A stretch of DNA of 64,000 nucleotides, from the NCBI GenBank assembly GCA_027422505.1, contig JAPQWV010000364.1, positions 310,001 through 374,000 of the forward strand, given 5' to 3'. The DNA is from Craterostigma plantagineum (Eukaryota > Streptophyta > Magnoliopsida > Lamiales > Linderniaceae). Shown one piece after another: positions 1 to 12,051 of the stretch. A program made the translations under genes and the position numbers. Position 1 is the first letter of the stretch. Every line of letters starts with the position of its first letter. A model generated the notes under the pieces. It ran no database searches and was not told where the DNA came from. It saw only the letters and a list, made by a program, of their open reading frames with translations.

Positions 1-1231
1 TTGTAAAAGATTGGGAAGAAGAGTACTGCCAGTTTAGGAAGAAGGACAGAAGTCGAAGCAGAAGGCAGACCGGCATATCAAAAGGACCTGAAGATGCCAT
101 CAACCGGAAGATCGAAGAACTGTGGCATATCTAAGGAACATATAGGCTAACAACGATTGTAATAGATCGGTAGTTTAAGTATCAAATCTCCTTTGATATA
201 ATAAATACATTTCTGCTTCGTTGAGTTTTGACAATCACCCAAAAGTGGGAAATTATTAGAAATTGTGAATCGAAGAATTCAGATTAAATAGTTTTGGTGA
301 TTGTCCAAACTTGACTGAGTATACCGGTTGAATGAAGACTCAAGACCGGATACCAGTCAGCAGGTCACAAGTGCGCCAGAAATCGGATACCAGTCAGCAG
401 TTCACAACCACGCCAAAAAAACTGAATGTAAACTGCCAAGATCGAAGTTCAGATACTGGACCTGCCACGTGTACCAAGATTCAAAATTATTCAAGGCGGG
501 ATGTTGAAGACCTCTGCTAAATATAATGTAAGGCTGGCAGGAGAGCCAAGTTGAAGTCAAGCTAAGCTTAAAAAGGAAAAAAACAATTGGCACAGCGCGA
601 AATGCTATGAAGATCGGACATTACCCGTTTTGGCTAAAGTACATTTAATGCATTGACCGGTACAAGGAGCTATCTCACAATGACCTTCTTCTGCAAAGAT
701 CAACTATATATACGAGAGAAGAGGCGCTGAAGAGATATGACACTCTACCACGAGAAATCAAAGACAAGATTCATATCTCTCTAAGTAAAGAAAGAAATTA
801 GAAAGTGTTGTCCTCAGTACGAAAACCAGTTTGGTTAAGTAAGTGAGTTGTTTTTCCGACGGACTGTAAAAAGCTGTTAAAGTAGGTGGATTGTATTATA
901 CGACTGCCTAGGTGATTCACTAGATTAAGCTGAGGGCAGCTGGGTAGGTTGTACAGTGAATGTATAACTGAAGTCTAGTGAACCTTCCTTGCGGGAAAGA
1001 AGGGGAGACGTAGGAGATTTAACTCCGAACTTTTAGAAACAAACCGGTGTTTTCTTTACACACACGCTAACACATCACACCTATCATTGGTCTTGGTTCA
1101 AAACCGACCGACTTGCTTTCGCACAAATCACACTTAAAAAAATATCAAGTACCGGTATTATAACCGGTTAACTACCAAAAAGCGCCAAGCATTTATTCAC
1201 CCCCCTCTAAACGCGTAAACCGATCCTAACA
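1..1231 (+). mobile_element. Remnant of an LTR retrotransposon, 3' end (Copia-like)
   Basis: Positions 235-253 resemble the internal end and polypurine tract of plant Copia elements (a stretch reading gacaatcacc followed by aaaagtgggaaattat). The following roughly 980 bases look like an LTR that ends in cctaaca at 1231. The expected TG start near 254 has become TA. No long reading frame survives in 1-253, and the partner LTR would lie outside the window. The Copia assignment rests on the resemblance of the boundary, not on any protein domain. It could also be a solo LTR with some flanking DNA. Confidence 0.4.
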
Positions 1232-2115
1232 TTGTGTTCTACTCGTTACTAGTGATTTAGAACTGCGATTGAATAAGATCTTTATTGTTAAGAATGAAGG
1301 TAGTGGAAATTAAATGTGATTATTTTATTGATTAAAATGGTTGATGTGATTATTATATTATGTAACAATTGTGTAACGTAATATGTATGATGAATAGAAC
1401 TCAGCATCTAAGCCGAATCGGCTAAAATGGGAATATCCTATCCGTAGACCACTTTTCAGAAGAAATTGATGGAATAAATCCATACCATGATGATTATAAT
1501 TTATAACATATTTACATATGCATGCCACGTTTATTGTATATTATGTGCTACTAAGTGTACATGAAATTACGTATGATTTTTCAAACTATGACCACAGACT
1601 TATTTCATGTGCTTTGTCTCGTTGTCTATGCTAGCGTGTGAAAATTATCTAATATTCGCAAACAATATATTATATTTCTATTTTATTAAGTGGGAGTGGC
1701 TTAGAGTAACTTCCTTCTAATTAATTTGGTGTATCAATCATAATTACAAATTTACCCATGATATTAGTCAATTTTACAATAATATCCTCAATTTTCTTAT
1801 ACAATTAATAATTTATAATTTAATTTAAACATAACTTCAAATAAGAATATATATATATATATATATTTAAATGTTGGAGGTGCAATACGTAATAGTATAT
1901 ATAAAAGATTCAAAGATTCAAAACATGGCACGTTATCATGCTCCTACTGCGATGCATATGATCCACATACCACAAATATGCTTTCAAGTCAAGCACACCA
2001 ATGACGCTTGCGTGTTATTTTGTTTTGTAGCATTCATCACATAGATCAAGGACGCATAATCTTTTTATTTTTGATTATTAATATTCATTGTCATTATCAA
2101 GAATATTATTATCAG
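1232..2115. other. Intergenic AT-rich stretch, no gene seen
   Basis: This stretch lacks a convincing coding region. It contains a short AT dinucleotide run near 1848-1865. Around 1675-1800 there is an AT-rich segment beginning tctattttattaagtggga that resembles the segment at the right end of the window (63880-64000), so it is probably a dispersed repeat. Confidence 0.5.
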
Positions 2116-2805
2116 TAGGGGTGAGCAAAACCGGATATCCGGAATTTCGGATATCCGTAATTCGGATATCGAAAATTGATATCCGTATCTGTTCCGGTTT
2201 TACGGATATCCGAAAACCGGATATCCGGTTTATTCGGATATTTTAACCGGATATCCGCATTCGGTTTTCAATTTTATTCTTCTTCTATGTTTTGTTGTTT
2301 TCTTGATTTTTTTTTAATTTCATATCAACATAAAAAATATATTTTTTCATATATAAATTTCTACACATAGTAATTCACACAATATGTGAATTTATAATTC
2401 AAAATTACATAATAAAGAATAAACACAATACCACAAATTCACATTAATTTTTTAACTTGCATCTCGATGTGCTTATATTTTTTTTATTTGAATCTCTAAC
2501 AAAGTTTTTTGTAATAATAAAATAATAATATAAATTTAAGTATTCTAGTTTGAGGATTTTTTTTCTTTTTGGACCTTCATTTTTATTTCTGGACTATTAT
2601 TATTTTATTATTTTTTAAATATGAAACCGGATACCGGATATCCGGATTTTAGACAAACTACTATCCGTATCCGATCCGGTTTATCTTAAAATAAATCGAA
2701 TCGGATATCTGATCCAGTTTTGAAAACCGGATATCCATTTTTTCGGGTTATGAAAATCGGATACCGGATCGGAATCCGGTTTTCGGATATTTTTGCTCAG
2801 CCCTA
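2116..2805. mobile_element. hAT-type MITE with internal CCGGATATCCGG palindromes
   Basis: The element has imperfect terminal inverted repeats: taggggtgagcaaaa at the left and ttttgctcagcccta at the right. It is flanked by an exact 8-bp direct repeat, attatcag, at 2108-2115 and 2806-2813, the length made by hAT transposases. The interior is AT-rich, and both ends are filled with variants of ccggatatccgg, so each end can also fold on itself. No transposase frame is present, so it is non-autonomous. Confidence 0.85.
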
Positions 2806-3192
2806 ATTATCAGTACACAAATAGGACACGCACTCTTTTTCCTTATTATTTATTAGGGAAATTTGATATGACAAGAAGAAATCAGGTAGTGCCGGTCGCG
2901 TTGGCTTGATTCATTATTTTATTTTTATGTTTTTGAATGATTGATTGGTACTTTCTATAATTCTTTCGTTTCTTAGTATATTTATTAAATACTTCCTGAA
3001 CTACTCCAATAATTCATACGAGCAGTCAATTGTCGACTTCATTTTAATTGGGCAGTCTTTTTCCAATGGGCAAACATATCATTACTACCTGATTTATGCA
3101 ATAAGATGGGACATTATTGATTTATTTCATAACAATATTATATTAAAAGCGCAGTAAAAATAAAAAATAATATTTGAAGACAAACTTATTCT
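2806..3192. other. Intergenic, upstream of the RUG3-like gene
   Basis: Apart from the right copy of the MITE target duplication, I see no gene or repeat here. It is AT-rich and runs into the promoter of the RCC1-family gene. Confidence 0.5.
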
Positions 3193-3248
3193 TGGGCCGA
3201 CTGAAAAATGGGCTTCAGATCGAACACCTTAATGGGCTTACAGGCCCA
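3193..3248 (+). promoter_or_regulatory. Cluster of four site II (TGGGCY) motifs
   Basis: TGGGCC at 3193-3198, TGGGCT at 3209-3214 and 3233-3238, and GGCCCA at 3243-3248 lie 88-143 bases before the RUG3-like start codon. Site II motifs are known TCP-factor sites, common upstream of plant genes for organelle and ribosomal functions. The match to sequence is direct; the regulatory role is inferred. Confidence 0.6.
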
Positions 3249-3335
3249 TTTAGAATTACTAGAACAGCTATAGAGAAAGTTGGAGTGGTGAACATTACCC
3301 TGGCAAACACGTCATCATTAACCGCGCCACCGCCT

Positions 3336-5834
3336 ATGTCCTCCGCCGCGCTCCGTCACCTCCGCCACCTCACCACGGCAAGCGCCACTAAATCGAAGCT
3401 TCCTATCCTCCACTCTCATCCCTCGCCCACAGCCAAAACCCTATACCTCTACTCTTGGGGCCGTGGCGCCTCCGGCCAGCTCGGCGGCGGCGTCGAGGAA
3501 GTACGAATCTACCCCCATCCAATCGCGTCGATCTCTGTCCCGCCGGATTTCTCTATGTCTAGGTCCATTTCGGGCCGTCTGTCGACTCAGTCGAATCCTA
3601 AAGAGGTTAGCGAAAGAAGCATGGAGGTTGGAATCTCGTGTGGGCTGTTCCACTCGGGCGTGGTGGTCGATGGTAAACTGTGGGTTTGGGGTAAAGGCGA
3701 CGGTGGGAGGTTGGGTTTTGGGCACGAAGATTCGGTCTTTGTGCCGACATTGAACGAGAATTTGGACATGGGCGTGAGGAGTTTGGCGCTTGGTGGGCTC
3801 CACTCAGTCGCGCTAGACGAGCTCGGCCGTGTCTTCACATGGTCAGTGTCTTGGTTACATCTTCCTCCATAGAGATCGATACGATGTAGTAATCATTCGT
3901 CACTGCATTGTAGTCTCTCTTATTCCAATTTACAACTTTAGTGAAAATTGAAATGCCCCTTAGCTTCTTCTTTTAATTGAATGCACTGCTTGCTGCTGTT
4001 GTATGTGTTCGAGCTATCTCTATCATGGATGCATATTGTTCAATGTCTTAATTCTCATGTATAAATTCCTCTGTGACTAGTAATGTTGACCCATGATTGG
4101 ATTCATAATAATGTAGTTCAAGAATTGTTTGAATCTCACATCACTGTTCTATCTGGAAATTCTTCGATATTTGACTGCTTTGCGGTGCCTTGCTGCATAT
4201 GATGTTTAGGATCCTACTATAATATAGCCAGCATTGAGTTTGACCCAGGGTTCGTTTTCAATTCTTGATAGTTATTTTACGACGTAGTTTTCAGGGGTTA
4301 TGGAGGATTTGGTGCTCTTGGACATTCAGTTTATCACAGGGAGTTGCTTCCTAGATTAGTTGAAGGATCGTGGGAGGACGAAGAAATCTGTCATATTGCA
4401 ACCGGCGGTACACATACAGCTGCAATAACCAAATCTGGTTAGAATGATCACCTGAGCAATAAAATGTTTTGACAATAGAATAATGGATTTTGTACAGATT
4501 CATTTTCATTATTTTGTTGCATATGTTTTGCCAGCCCTACTTGACATTGATTTCATTGTTCGAACACCGAGGCATCATTAATCTTCCAATGATCACTGAT
4601 TTTTGTTTCCTCTTTTCATGTCATGAAAAGGCAAACTTTACATTTGGGGTCGAGACGAAGGAGATGGTAGATTGGGCCTTGGTCCCGGGCGTGGGCCCGA
4701 TCATGCTGGTGGACTCGGCACACCTTCTCTAGTCAAAGCATTGCCTTTGCCAGTGGCTGCTGTTTCATGCGGTGGCTTCTTCACTAATGCGTTAACTGAA
4801 GAAGGGCAGCTTTGGAACTGGGGTGGTAAGAATAATGGTGCTTGAGATCCTTATAAGTTTAATAGGGCAGCTTCTATTTTATGTTTAGATCGGAAAATGT
4901 GTGAAAACATATATCTGAATATAAAGTTACTTGCTTGCTTTGCAATAGGAATGCCCAGTGGATTTGATTTGCAATATTATGTTATATGAGATGTGGTTAT
5001 ACGAACTTTTATTGGCACTTAACCATGAATCAAATTGCTCATGAAGAATCTCGAAAAAAAATTGATAGCAGTATATGGAAAGAAGCAAATGTTCTCTGCT
5101 TTTTGCTAGTATTACATTGAACTCGTGCCATATATAAATCTTTTCTCTGTAGCAAACTCGAATTACGAGCTTGGTAGAGGCGATAAAGTCGGCGGCTGGA
5201 AACCACAACCAGTTCCTACCCTCAGAGACGTTCGTTTGCTTCAGATAGCGAGTGGTGGATATTTTTCTCTTGCTCTAACAGGTGTGAAAATACTTATTCG
5301 ATGCCCCTCTTATAATTTCTCAGGAAAAAAAAAACCAAGAGCATAATAGCACATAATCTGATTCTAGTTTCTTCATTTTCCTTTTCAGACAAGGGTGAAG
5401 TTCTATCGTGGGGCCACGGTGGACAAGGTCAGTTGGGCCACTCTTCGCTTCAGAGCAGAAAAATTCCCGAGCCCATCGAAGCATTGGCTGACGAGAGAGT
5501 GGTTTATATTGCCTGTGGAGGCTCATCCTCAGCAGCTATAACTGGTAAGAAACATATGTTTTTCTGGGCTATCTTTTTCTCTTTTTTCCCTATTTCCAAC
5601 ATAACGACTGAAAGATAAAAGTGAATTCGATCAGAAAAGGGAAAGCTTTACACGTGGGGCTATGCAGCGGATAGCCAGCTAGGCGTTCCCGGGCTTGGAG
5701 AGATACAATCAACGCCCATCGAAGTCAAGTTTTTGAACGAAGACGAAGGCGAGGAGTTAGAGGATCGCAGAGTTATAGCAGTCTCTATCGGTGCTTCTCA
5801 TTCCATGTGCTTGGTTTTGAGGTCAGCTTGCTAA
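3336..5834 (+). CDS. RUG3: RCC1-repeat protein, RUG3-like (mitochondrial)
   Basis: Six exons (3336-3841, 4295-4437, 4631-4825, 5153-5281, 5389-5544, 5635-5834) join in frame to 442 codons plus TAA, with GT-AG borders throughout. The protein has a basic, serine/alanine-rich N terminus that fits a mitochondrial presequence, then seven-bladed RCC1-type repeats with recurring WGxGxxGxLG and GGxHSxAL motifs, for example WGRDEGDGRLGLG and WGHGGQGQLG. Length and wording fit Arabidopsis RUG3, which is needed for splicing of mitochondrial nad2 and for complex I. The ATG at 3336 was chosen over an in-frame ATG at 3174 because it begins the presequence and lies downstream of the site II cluster. Other RCC1/UVR8-family members are the main alternative. 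Confidence 0.85.
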
Positions 5835-6514
5835 ATCAAACGCATGTTATCTGATCATAAAAATCCGTCGAAGTTTGTCGCCGTAGAATGATGTCAGAAA
5901 CTCAAATGATGATATGATGATCCTTTTTTTTTTCTGTTTGTATAATTTGTATGAGCGGTTTGAATCGTTAATGATTGCAACGTTTAATGGGCTTATCTTA
6001 TAGTGGGCTTTATTTGGGCCCAATTAGCAGTTGGCTATCGAGTCTGTGGGCCCAATTATTTTCATATAAAAATTTTATTTTCTATGGTACTACTACTACT
6101 ATACTGTGCATCACACACGTATGTGTGGGTGGGTGCATGTATCAATGTATATATGGATATATATATAGCATGCATATGAAGATGAACTTTTCAAGACAGA
6201 TTGCACAAAGTACACAATGCTACCACACTCTTCGAGCATAAAAGAAAGTACATGTTAATAATCAACAATTACAAGCTGACAATCGACAAAACAACAGAGA
6301 AAAACCTTCGTCCTTGCATGAGCCCTTCCGACATAACAAAGTACTAAGCTTCCTACCTCCCTGCAAAAAAAAAAAAAAAAAGCATATATCAATCCCTAAT
6401 ATTAACAGCCCTCAAAATGGCCTTTGAAATTTTTTTAGAAAAAAAAAAAGAAAAAGAAATAGACTTTAGCAGCAGTCTGTAAAAACCTGATGAATGGATC
6501 AAATCCATCAAGAT
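5835..6514. other. Intergenic, between convergent RUG3-like and proline-rich genes
   Basis: This holds the 3' ends of two convergent genes. Several TGGGCC/GGGCCC motifs occur near 5989-6055, with an A-tract near 6366-6380. No further gene is visible. Confidence 0.5.
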
Positions 6515-7138
6515 TCAAGCAGAACACTTGAAATCTTCGGGTGGAGTTTTCCCACAGTCGATTAACACTTGCAAAGCAATGGGAAGTACGATGTTGATGT
6601 TCAAGAGCTTAATCTTAATGGTTTCGCAGAGACAAATCGCCGCGTCCAAACCCAGAAGCCCTCCAAGAACTGGGCAGCACTTGTCCTTAGCGCTGCTGCC
6701 TATTCCAACGTGGACCAACCCACCCAAGACGTCAACGCACGCGCCTATCTTCAGAGCGTCCACTGGGCACGACCCGTGCTCCTTCGCCGGCGGCGGCGGC
6801 GGAGGAGGAGGAGGACACGGCGGCTCCTGCGGCGGCGCCGGCGTGACGACGGGCGGTGGAGGTGGGTTTGGGACAACTGTCGGCGGAGGAGGGTTTGGGT
6901 GTACTATGACGGGTGGTGGTTTGGGAGTTGTCGGAGGGGTGGCCGCCGGCGGCGGTTTTGGGTGTACGGACGGTGGTTTTGGGGCATGGTGGCGGCCGTG
7001 GTGGTGGCCGTGGGGTGGCTTTGGCTTTGGAGGGTCTGGGCAGGCTGGGGTTTTTGCTTGGGAAGTGTAATATATCAGAGAGTTGATGAGGAGAAAAAGT
7101 AGGGTTTTTGTGAAGAAGTTGAGCTTTATCTTGCCCAT
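6515..7138 (-). CDS. Hybrid proline-rich protein with C-terminal eight-cysteine domain
   Basis: A single exon of 207 codons. From the ATG at 7138 the protein has a signal peptide with a hydrophobic core (residues 7-25, ending in SQA), a region of about 95 residues rich in proline with PKPP, PNPPPP and a run of nine prolines, and a C-terminal eight-cysteine domain (spacing C..C..CC..CLC..C..C) of the LTP/seed-storage type (Hydrophob_seed family). Such proteins are secreted to the cell wall. An in-frame ATG 51 bases upstream (7189) would put hydrophilic residues before the signal peptide, so I prefer 7138. A TATATATA stretch near 7255-7265 could be its TATA box. The opposite-strand frames here are shadows of the proline codons. 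Confidence 0.9.
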   Translation of the reverse strand: MGKIKLNFFTKTLLFLLINSLIYYTSQAKTPACPDPPKPKPPHGHHHGRHHAPKPPSVHPKPPPAATPPTTPKPPPVIVHPNPPPPTVVPNPPPPPVVTPAPPQEPPCPPPPPPPPPAKEHGSCPVDALKIGACVDVLGGLVHVGIGSSAKDKCCPVLGGLLGLDAAICLCETIKIKLLNINIVLPIALQVLIDCGKTPPEDFKCSA

Positions 7139-8550
7139 TGATGATGATGATGTATGAGTTGATATGGTAAATGGTGTATTATTATGCAAAAGTATATATT
7201 GCTTTGCTTCTTATAGGCAAGAGAGCGAGTGAACATTGAAATGTTATTGTAAAGTATATATAATAGTAATATATAGAGAGAGGTAAAAACATGTATCTTT
7301 AAGCAATGAGGTTAGCATTAGATTTGATTATTGTCTAATGTTCATGGTGAGGGATATCAAGTGGAGGTAAAAGGGTTCGGTTTTAATGGAATTCTTGAAT
7401 TATCGCTGTATGTGTGTAAACCCTGGTAGGGTATATACACATGTCAGAAGAAGAATTAGTTGCGCTGAAATTTTGATTATTCCACACATAACCGAAATGA
7501 ATTTTAAGTTGAACTAATGAAATTGTATATCGTGATTCTTGGTTATAGGAAAGAAAATTATGTGACATCTTTTGTAGTCATATCAATTTGGCTATCTTAA
7601 ACACATGATTTTCTTACACAAGGTCAAAAAGTTATGATTGCAGCAAAACCTTTTATTGGCTACAGATTTCAATGAAGAACCGATCTGATTTTTTTGGCAT
7701 GTAGTTCATATTCCATCCCGTGATTGGTCACACACAAACACACAGTGGGAGAGATCTAATAAGTTCAATGTATATATACATAGAGTTTTACCATGCACGT
7801 GAAACTATGTCTCTGGAAATAGATAAATAAAATAAATGATTGGTCCCTACTTATCATCAAGCTTTGCTATGCTTAGCAGAAATATGAAAATGGGTGTCCC
7901 AATATGCAATATGACAAGTGCACTTATGTGTTCAATTGGCATGTTAAGACAATTAAGGGCAGGTGATGATTTTAACATTACTCGATATTTTTAGAGGACC
8001 ATGTTTAGTCAAAATCGAATCTGAACATTATTGTCGATTATATAACTCTGAACATCATTATTTGTTGTAGAACTCTGATAGTCAACGCAACCAAGCGAAA
8101 TCAAAGTTGAAATCCTCCGATCATTTAACCCTACCATGGGAGTTGATTGTGTGTGTGTGTGTGTGTTTGTTTTCACCAGAAATTAGGTTTGGACAAAATG
8201 TAGCTCAACTACACTTTCACAATGGCATGCATGACATGGTAATAATAGTCGAGAGACAAATTGTGAGTTTTTTTTTTTTACATCCAATCCCTAGACAAGT
8301 AACACAATACCACAAACAAAACTATGAGACAAACTCAGAAGTAACCATCAAAATCCCTCAACAAGAAAGAAATTCAAAGAATGATAATCTGCTCACTCTT
8401 TGGAACCTCAAAGTTCCTGCATAAATAACCGATCTACAAAGATGAACTTCCCAAGCATGCTTATCTGAAGAAGCATATGACCGAAAAACGCGAAATAAAG
8501 AAAAAAAAAGAAGACAAGAAAAATTGCCTCTGTTTCTCTCCCAACCATAT
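7139..8550. other. Intergenic, 5' flank of the proline-rich gene and left flank of the Gypsy element
   Basis: No gene is recognised. A (TG)n run lies near 8148-8167 and a T9 tract near 8270. The stretch just left of 8551 would once have been joined to the 3' flank of the HAC pseudogene before the Gypsy insertion. Confidence 0.5.
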
Positions 8551-9289
8551 TGATACCGCCAAAAAATGGATCTACCATGCTAGATGGCCAACGAGCACTT
8601 TCCCGCCTGATCTCCGCCGCGTTCTTCGTCTGAGGAATGGAAAACAGGATAAGGGTTGGGGGTCGTTTGCCCTCTTGCCTAGGTCAAGAGGGTATTTTCC
8701 ATGTTCCAGGTAGAAAGTAGCATAGAAGATGATGTGTTCTGTGTGTTTTGTGTGTATGCGTAATAAATTTGGCACAGTAACGGTAGGATACGTAAGAAAT
8801 CGATACCTGTTCTTGAATATGTTGGTGGTATTTATGGGTTTCTGACCTTGGGCAGTTTTCAGACGGTTGAGACCCACGTCCCGCAGTTCCAGGGGTCGAG
8901 CTTCCTTGTCGCCCATGATGGCACGTCTTTTCGATAGACGGGTTCCCGGACAGTTATCTCTTGCACGTTTTATTCATGTCATTATGGGTGGTTATGGCGG
9001 TTTGAGGTCAAGGGGTTCGTTTCCTCAGGGAAGCTGTCCTCGGTCGTCGGGAGGTTTGACCGAGGGACACCGCTCTCCCATTCTACAGGGGAAGCATGAC
9101 GGGGTACCATAGGGGCCAGCGCCCTCGGGTTGGGTGCCCGAGGAGATTCTGGTGACCTGCTTCCGACAGAGTCGGTTCTATGACCCTGAGGTGCGTGTCC
9201 ATGGTGGGGTCTTTTCCTTGTCGGGCTGTTGGGTTGGTTGAGATGGGTCGGGTATTTTGCCGCGGGGTCGGTTAGACCCGAGGGTAACA
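8551..9289 (-). repeat. 3' LTR of the Gypsy element (left copy)
   Basis: In element orientation it begins TGTTACCC and ends GGTATCA. By eye it differs from the right copy by five substitutions and one 1-base indel. Confidence 0.93.
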
Positions 9290-9304
9290 ATAGTCCCCCC
9301 TTCG
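9290..9304 (-). promoter_or_regulatory. Polypurine tract of the Gypsy element
   Basis: On the minus strand the bases next to the 3' LTR read ccgaaggggggactat, immediately before TGTTACCC. A G-rich tract here is the expected primer for plus-strand DNA synthesis. Confidence 0.75.
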
Positions 9305-9631
9305 GATAGTCCAAAAGAAGTATGGTGAATTTTGGACGTTTTTGTGGGGCAGTGGCAAAATATCCGAGTCATCGTGGTTCTGGAGGCTGCTGTTGGGCTT
9401 TGCTTCGTTCGCTTTCTCTCGGGTATGGGCCTACTATCTCATCCTGAAAGGCCTTAAGCATCGTTTCATATTCCTAGCCACGTGTCGCGCTTGTATTGGT
9501 TGGTTCTGATGGGACGTCTGGGCGGGAATTCTGGCGCCCGTTCTGAGACTTGACGTGGGTTGGGCGACGCGGTTTCTTCTTACCCGTTGATTAAATTCCT
9601 ATCCAAAGGCTCCAATTGATCGGATGGGCCC

Positions 9632-9639
9632 TATATATA
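9632..9639 (+). promoter_or_regulatory. TATA box for antisense module A
   Basis: The sequence tatatata follows gggccc and lies about 150 bases before the first ATG of antisense module A at 9792. It is on the strand opposite gag-pol. Function is inferred from position. Confidence 0.45.
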
Positions 9640-9791
9640 CCCCACTTCCTCCTTCATTCACCTTCTTCACCTTCTCTCACTACTCTCTCTCCTCGCGAAG
9701 TTCCCGAGTTCCCGAGCCTTCCTGCCTTTCATTCCCCGCCTTTAGGTCTTTGTAAGTATTTTCTTCCCTTTGCTCTTTTTCCTGCCTAGAT

Positions 9792-12051
9792 ATGTCTTCT
9801 GATTCCGGTGAGGGTCCCCATATTTCTTCGGGTAGCTTTTCCGAGGGTTCAGAGGGTTCGGGTAGTAGTGGTAGTAGTTCTTCCAATAGTAGTAGTGATT
9901 CCTTTGAGGGTTCGGGTAGTCCTGTAGTTAGCGTGGGAGCCAATTCTCGAGGGAATGAGGGAAGTCCTCGGGGTTCTTCCCTGAGTATAGATTCTGTAGA
10001 TTCTGAAGCCACCCATTCGACCCCTGTTGCCCCCAACCCTCCATTATTAGGGAGCCGATTCCTCCTCGGGAGGATGATTTCCCCGGCCCAGGACCTTTTC
10101 GTCGGGCCTTCAGTGCTTGGGTTAGGGAAGTCAAAGCTTTTAGAGCTGGTCGTCCCGGCGTTCGCTGGCACCAAATCAAGGTTTCTACCTTTAAAGCCGC
10201 GGATCTCCCTAGATTGCAATCTGTCTCCGGTATGCCCCGGGACTTTGAGATTAGAATCCCTTCACCCACCGATTTAGCTAGTTCCCCCCCTCGAGGGCTT
10301 TGGTACATATTTTCTTGATCAAGTAGAAATGGATCTTAGGTTTCCGGTCCCCCGATTCATTGTTGACATCTGTAAATACTTCGGGATCTGCCCCGCTCAG
10401 CTGCCCCCAAATTCTTTTAGTCTTCTTCTCTCTATGGCTGTTATTTTGAGCCATTATCGTTATACCCCCTCGGTCCCAATGTTATTAGCCTTTCTGAGGC
10501 TAAACAAGAAAGAGGAGGGAAAATTTTTCTTCTCCCCTACCCGGAGACCTGACCTCATTCGGGGTAACCCTTCTTCTCATAAGGGATGGGTGAGTAAATT
10601 TTTCTTCGTTAAACCTCCTGCTGATTGTGCCGAGCAAGAGTTGATTCCTTTTTCTTGGAACGACAATGCCTCTACCTCTGCTTCACTTCCTCCCGAGCCT
10701 TCTGCTCGGGTAGAAGCATTCCTGGGCAGAGTGGGTAGCCGTCAGTATTACGCCAAAAAACTTCGTAACGAAGAACTTCTCTGTGCCCACGGGTTCTCCT
10801 CCAAAGCCGTTCTCCTCACCGGAACCATAGGTATATAGCCAGACCCCTACTGTGCCTTTGTTTCGGTTTTTGGTACCTCTGACAATCTTTTTTCATTTCT
10901 GTAGCTGAAAGGATGTCTTTGGCCGAGGTCATCGCCATTGCTGACGAAGAAGATGAGGATCTTCCCCAGCCGAATCCTCAAGAAAGTGCCCCGAATACCC
11001 GCTCAAAGAGTAAGGGCAAGGCTCCAGCTTCTTCCTCGGGGGCAAAAAAGTCTGCGCCGAAGCGAGCGGCTCCTTCTCCAAAGGGAGCCTCGGCGAAAAG
11101 AACCCGAGCTTCTTCAAGTCAACCTGCTTCCTCTTCCCCGGGGGATACAATCGCGTTGGGTCGGGCTAAGCAACCTGCCTTTTTTAGTAACCCATCCAAG
11201 GATGAGAGCTGGGAGTTCCTTCGGGAGTTCCCTGATGAGGCTAACAGGCATTATTCTCGCGAGCTCTCCTATCTTGACCTCCGGAGCCTTCTTGGTGTTA
11301 CCCTTGGGCAGGTATGTATTTCTCTCTGTTTTTTACTTCGTCGGGCGATTTTGATCTTACCGAACCTCCGTTAATGCAGTCACTCTCTCTGGCGACTGAG
11401 GTCACCAAACGTGTCTCCCGCCTTGCTGAGCGAAATATAGCCTTGTCTCAATCCGAGGCCGAATACCGCAAGCAAGTAGAGGAGCTGGAGCGCGAAGTAG
11501 CCGAGGCTAAGGCTCGGGAGAAGAAGCTCCAGGAGGACGCAATAGAGCTCCAGCGCCATCTTTCTCGATCGAAGGTGGCTCGGGTTGAAGAGAAGAAGAA
11601 GTGGGACAAGGATCTAGAGGAGAACTATGTCCCCAAGCGCCATCATCTGAATGATATGAAGACCTTCTTCAAATGGGGCTTCTATGGGTGCATCTCCGAA
11701 CTTCGAGCGCACGGGTATAGTAAGGCAGATCACCCTTTTAGGTTCCTGAATGCCATCAGGACCTTGAAGGAGGCCCCTTATGGGGGCTATCTACCCGAAC
11801 CCCGAGACGATAGCGGTCCCTCGAGGACGCCAATTGTGCAGGTTCCTGCCACAGTTGTGGCCGAGCCCCAGCTCGAGGAGATGCGAGGTGCCTCCGGGGA
11901 TGAAGCCCGTGATGACGCTGAGAAGTCCATTGGGGAGGAAGCTCGTGAAGAGCAAGCTAAAGAGGGAGAAGGAGAGGGCCGAGATGTTGAAGATCGTGGA
12001 GATGCTGAGAAGCCCGGGGAAGTTGCCGGGGGTGAAGATCAGGCCAGCTAG
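9792..12051 (+). pseudogene. Antisense module A of the Gypsy element (Transposase_28-like protein)
   Basis: This gene runs opposite to gag-pol. It starts with a Ser/Gly-rich frame (ATG at 9792). A conserved block follows around 10320-10830 with the core RFPVPRFIVDICKYFGI, then a PNSFSLLL motif. Next comes a lysine/alanine/serine-rich part (10913-11311). It ends in a coiled-coil exon with GFYGCISELRAHGYS (11380-12051). GT-AG introns fit at 10831-10904 and 11312-11379. The block resembles the plant family called putative gypsy-type transposon (Transposase_28), found as antisense ORFs in Tat elements. Reading through 10040-10330 needs frame changes, so this copy is probably damaged. Its biochemical role is unknown. 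Module B at 12822-14672 is a diverged duplicate. Confidence 0.65.

Noticed and set aside
3174..3335. Longer N terminus for the RUG3-like protein
   Set aside because: The extra residues lie within the site II promoter region and do not look like a targeting signal.
6528..7102. Two plus-strand frames of 177-180 codons rich in Gly or Arg
   Set aside because: They lie exactly opposite the proline codons of the hybrid proline-rich protein. Their composition follows from that, and they have no domain.
8146..8168. TG repeat as a regulatory element
   Set aside because: It is a simple microsatellite with no nearby gene start that would give it a role.
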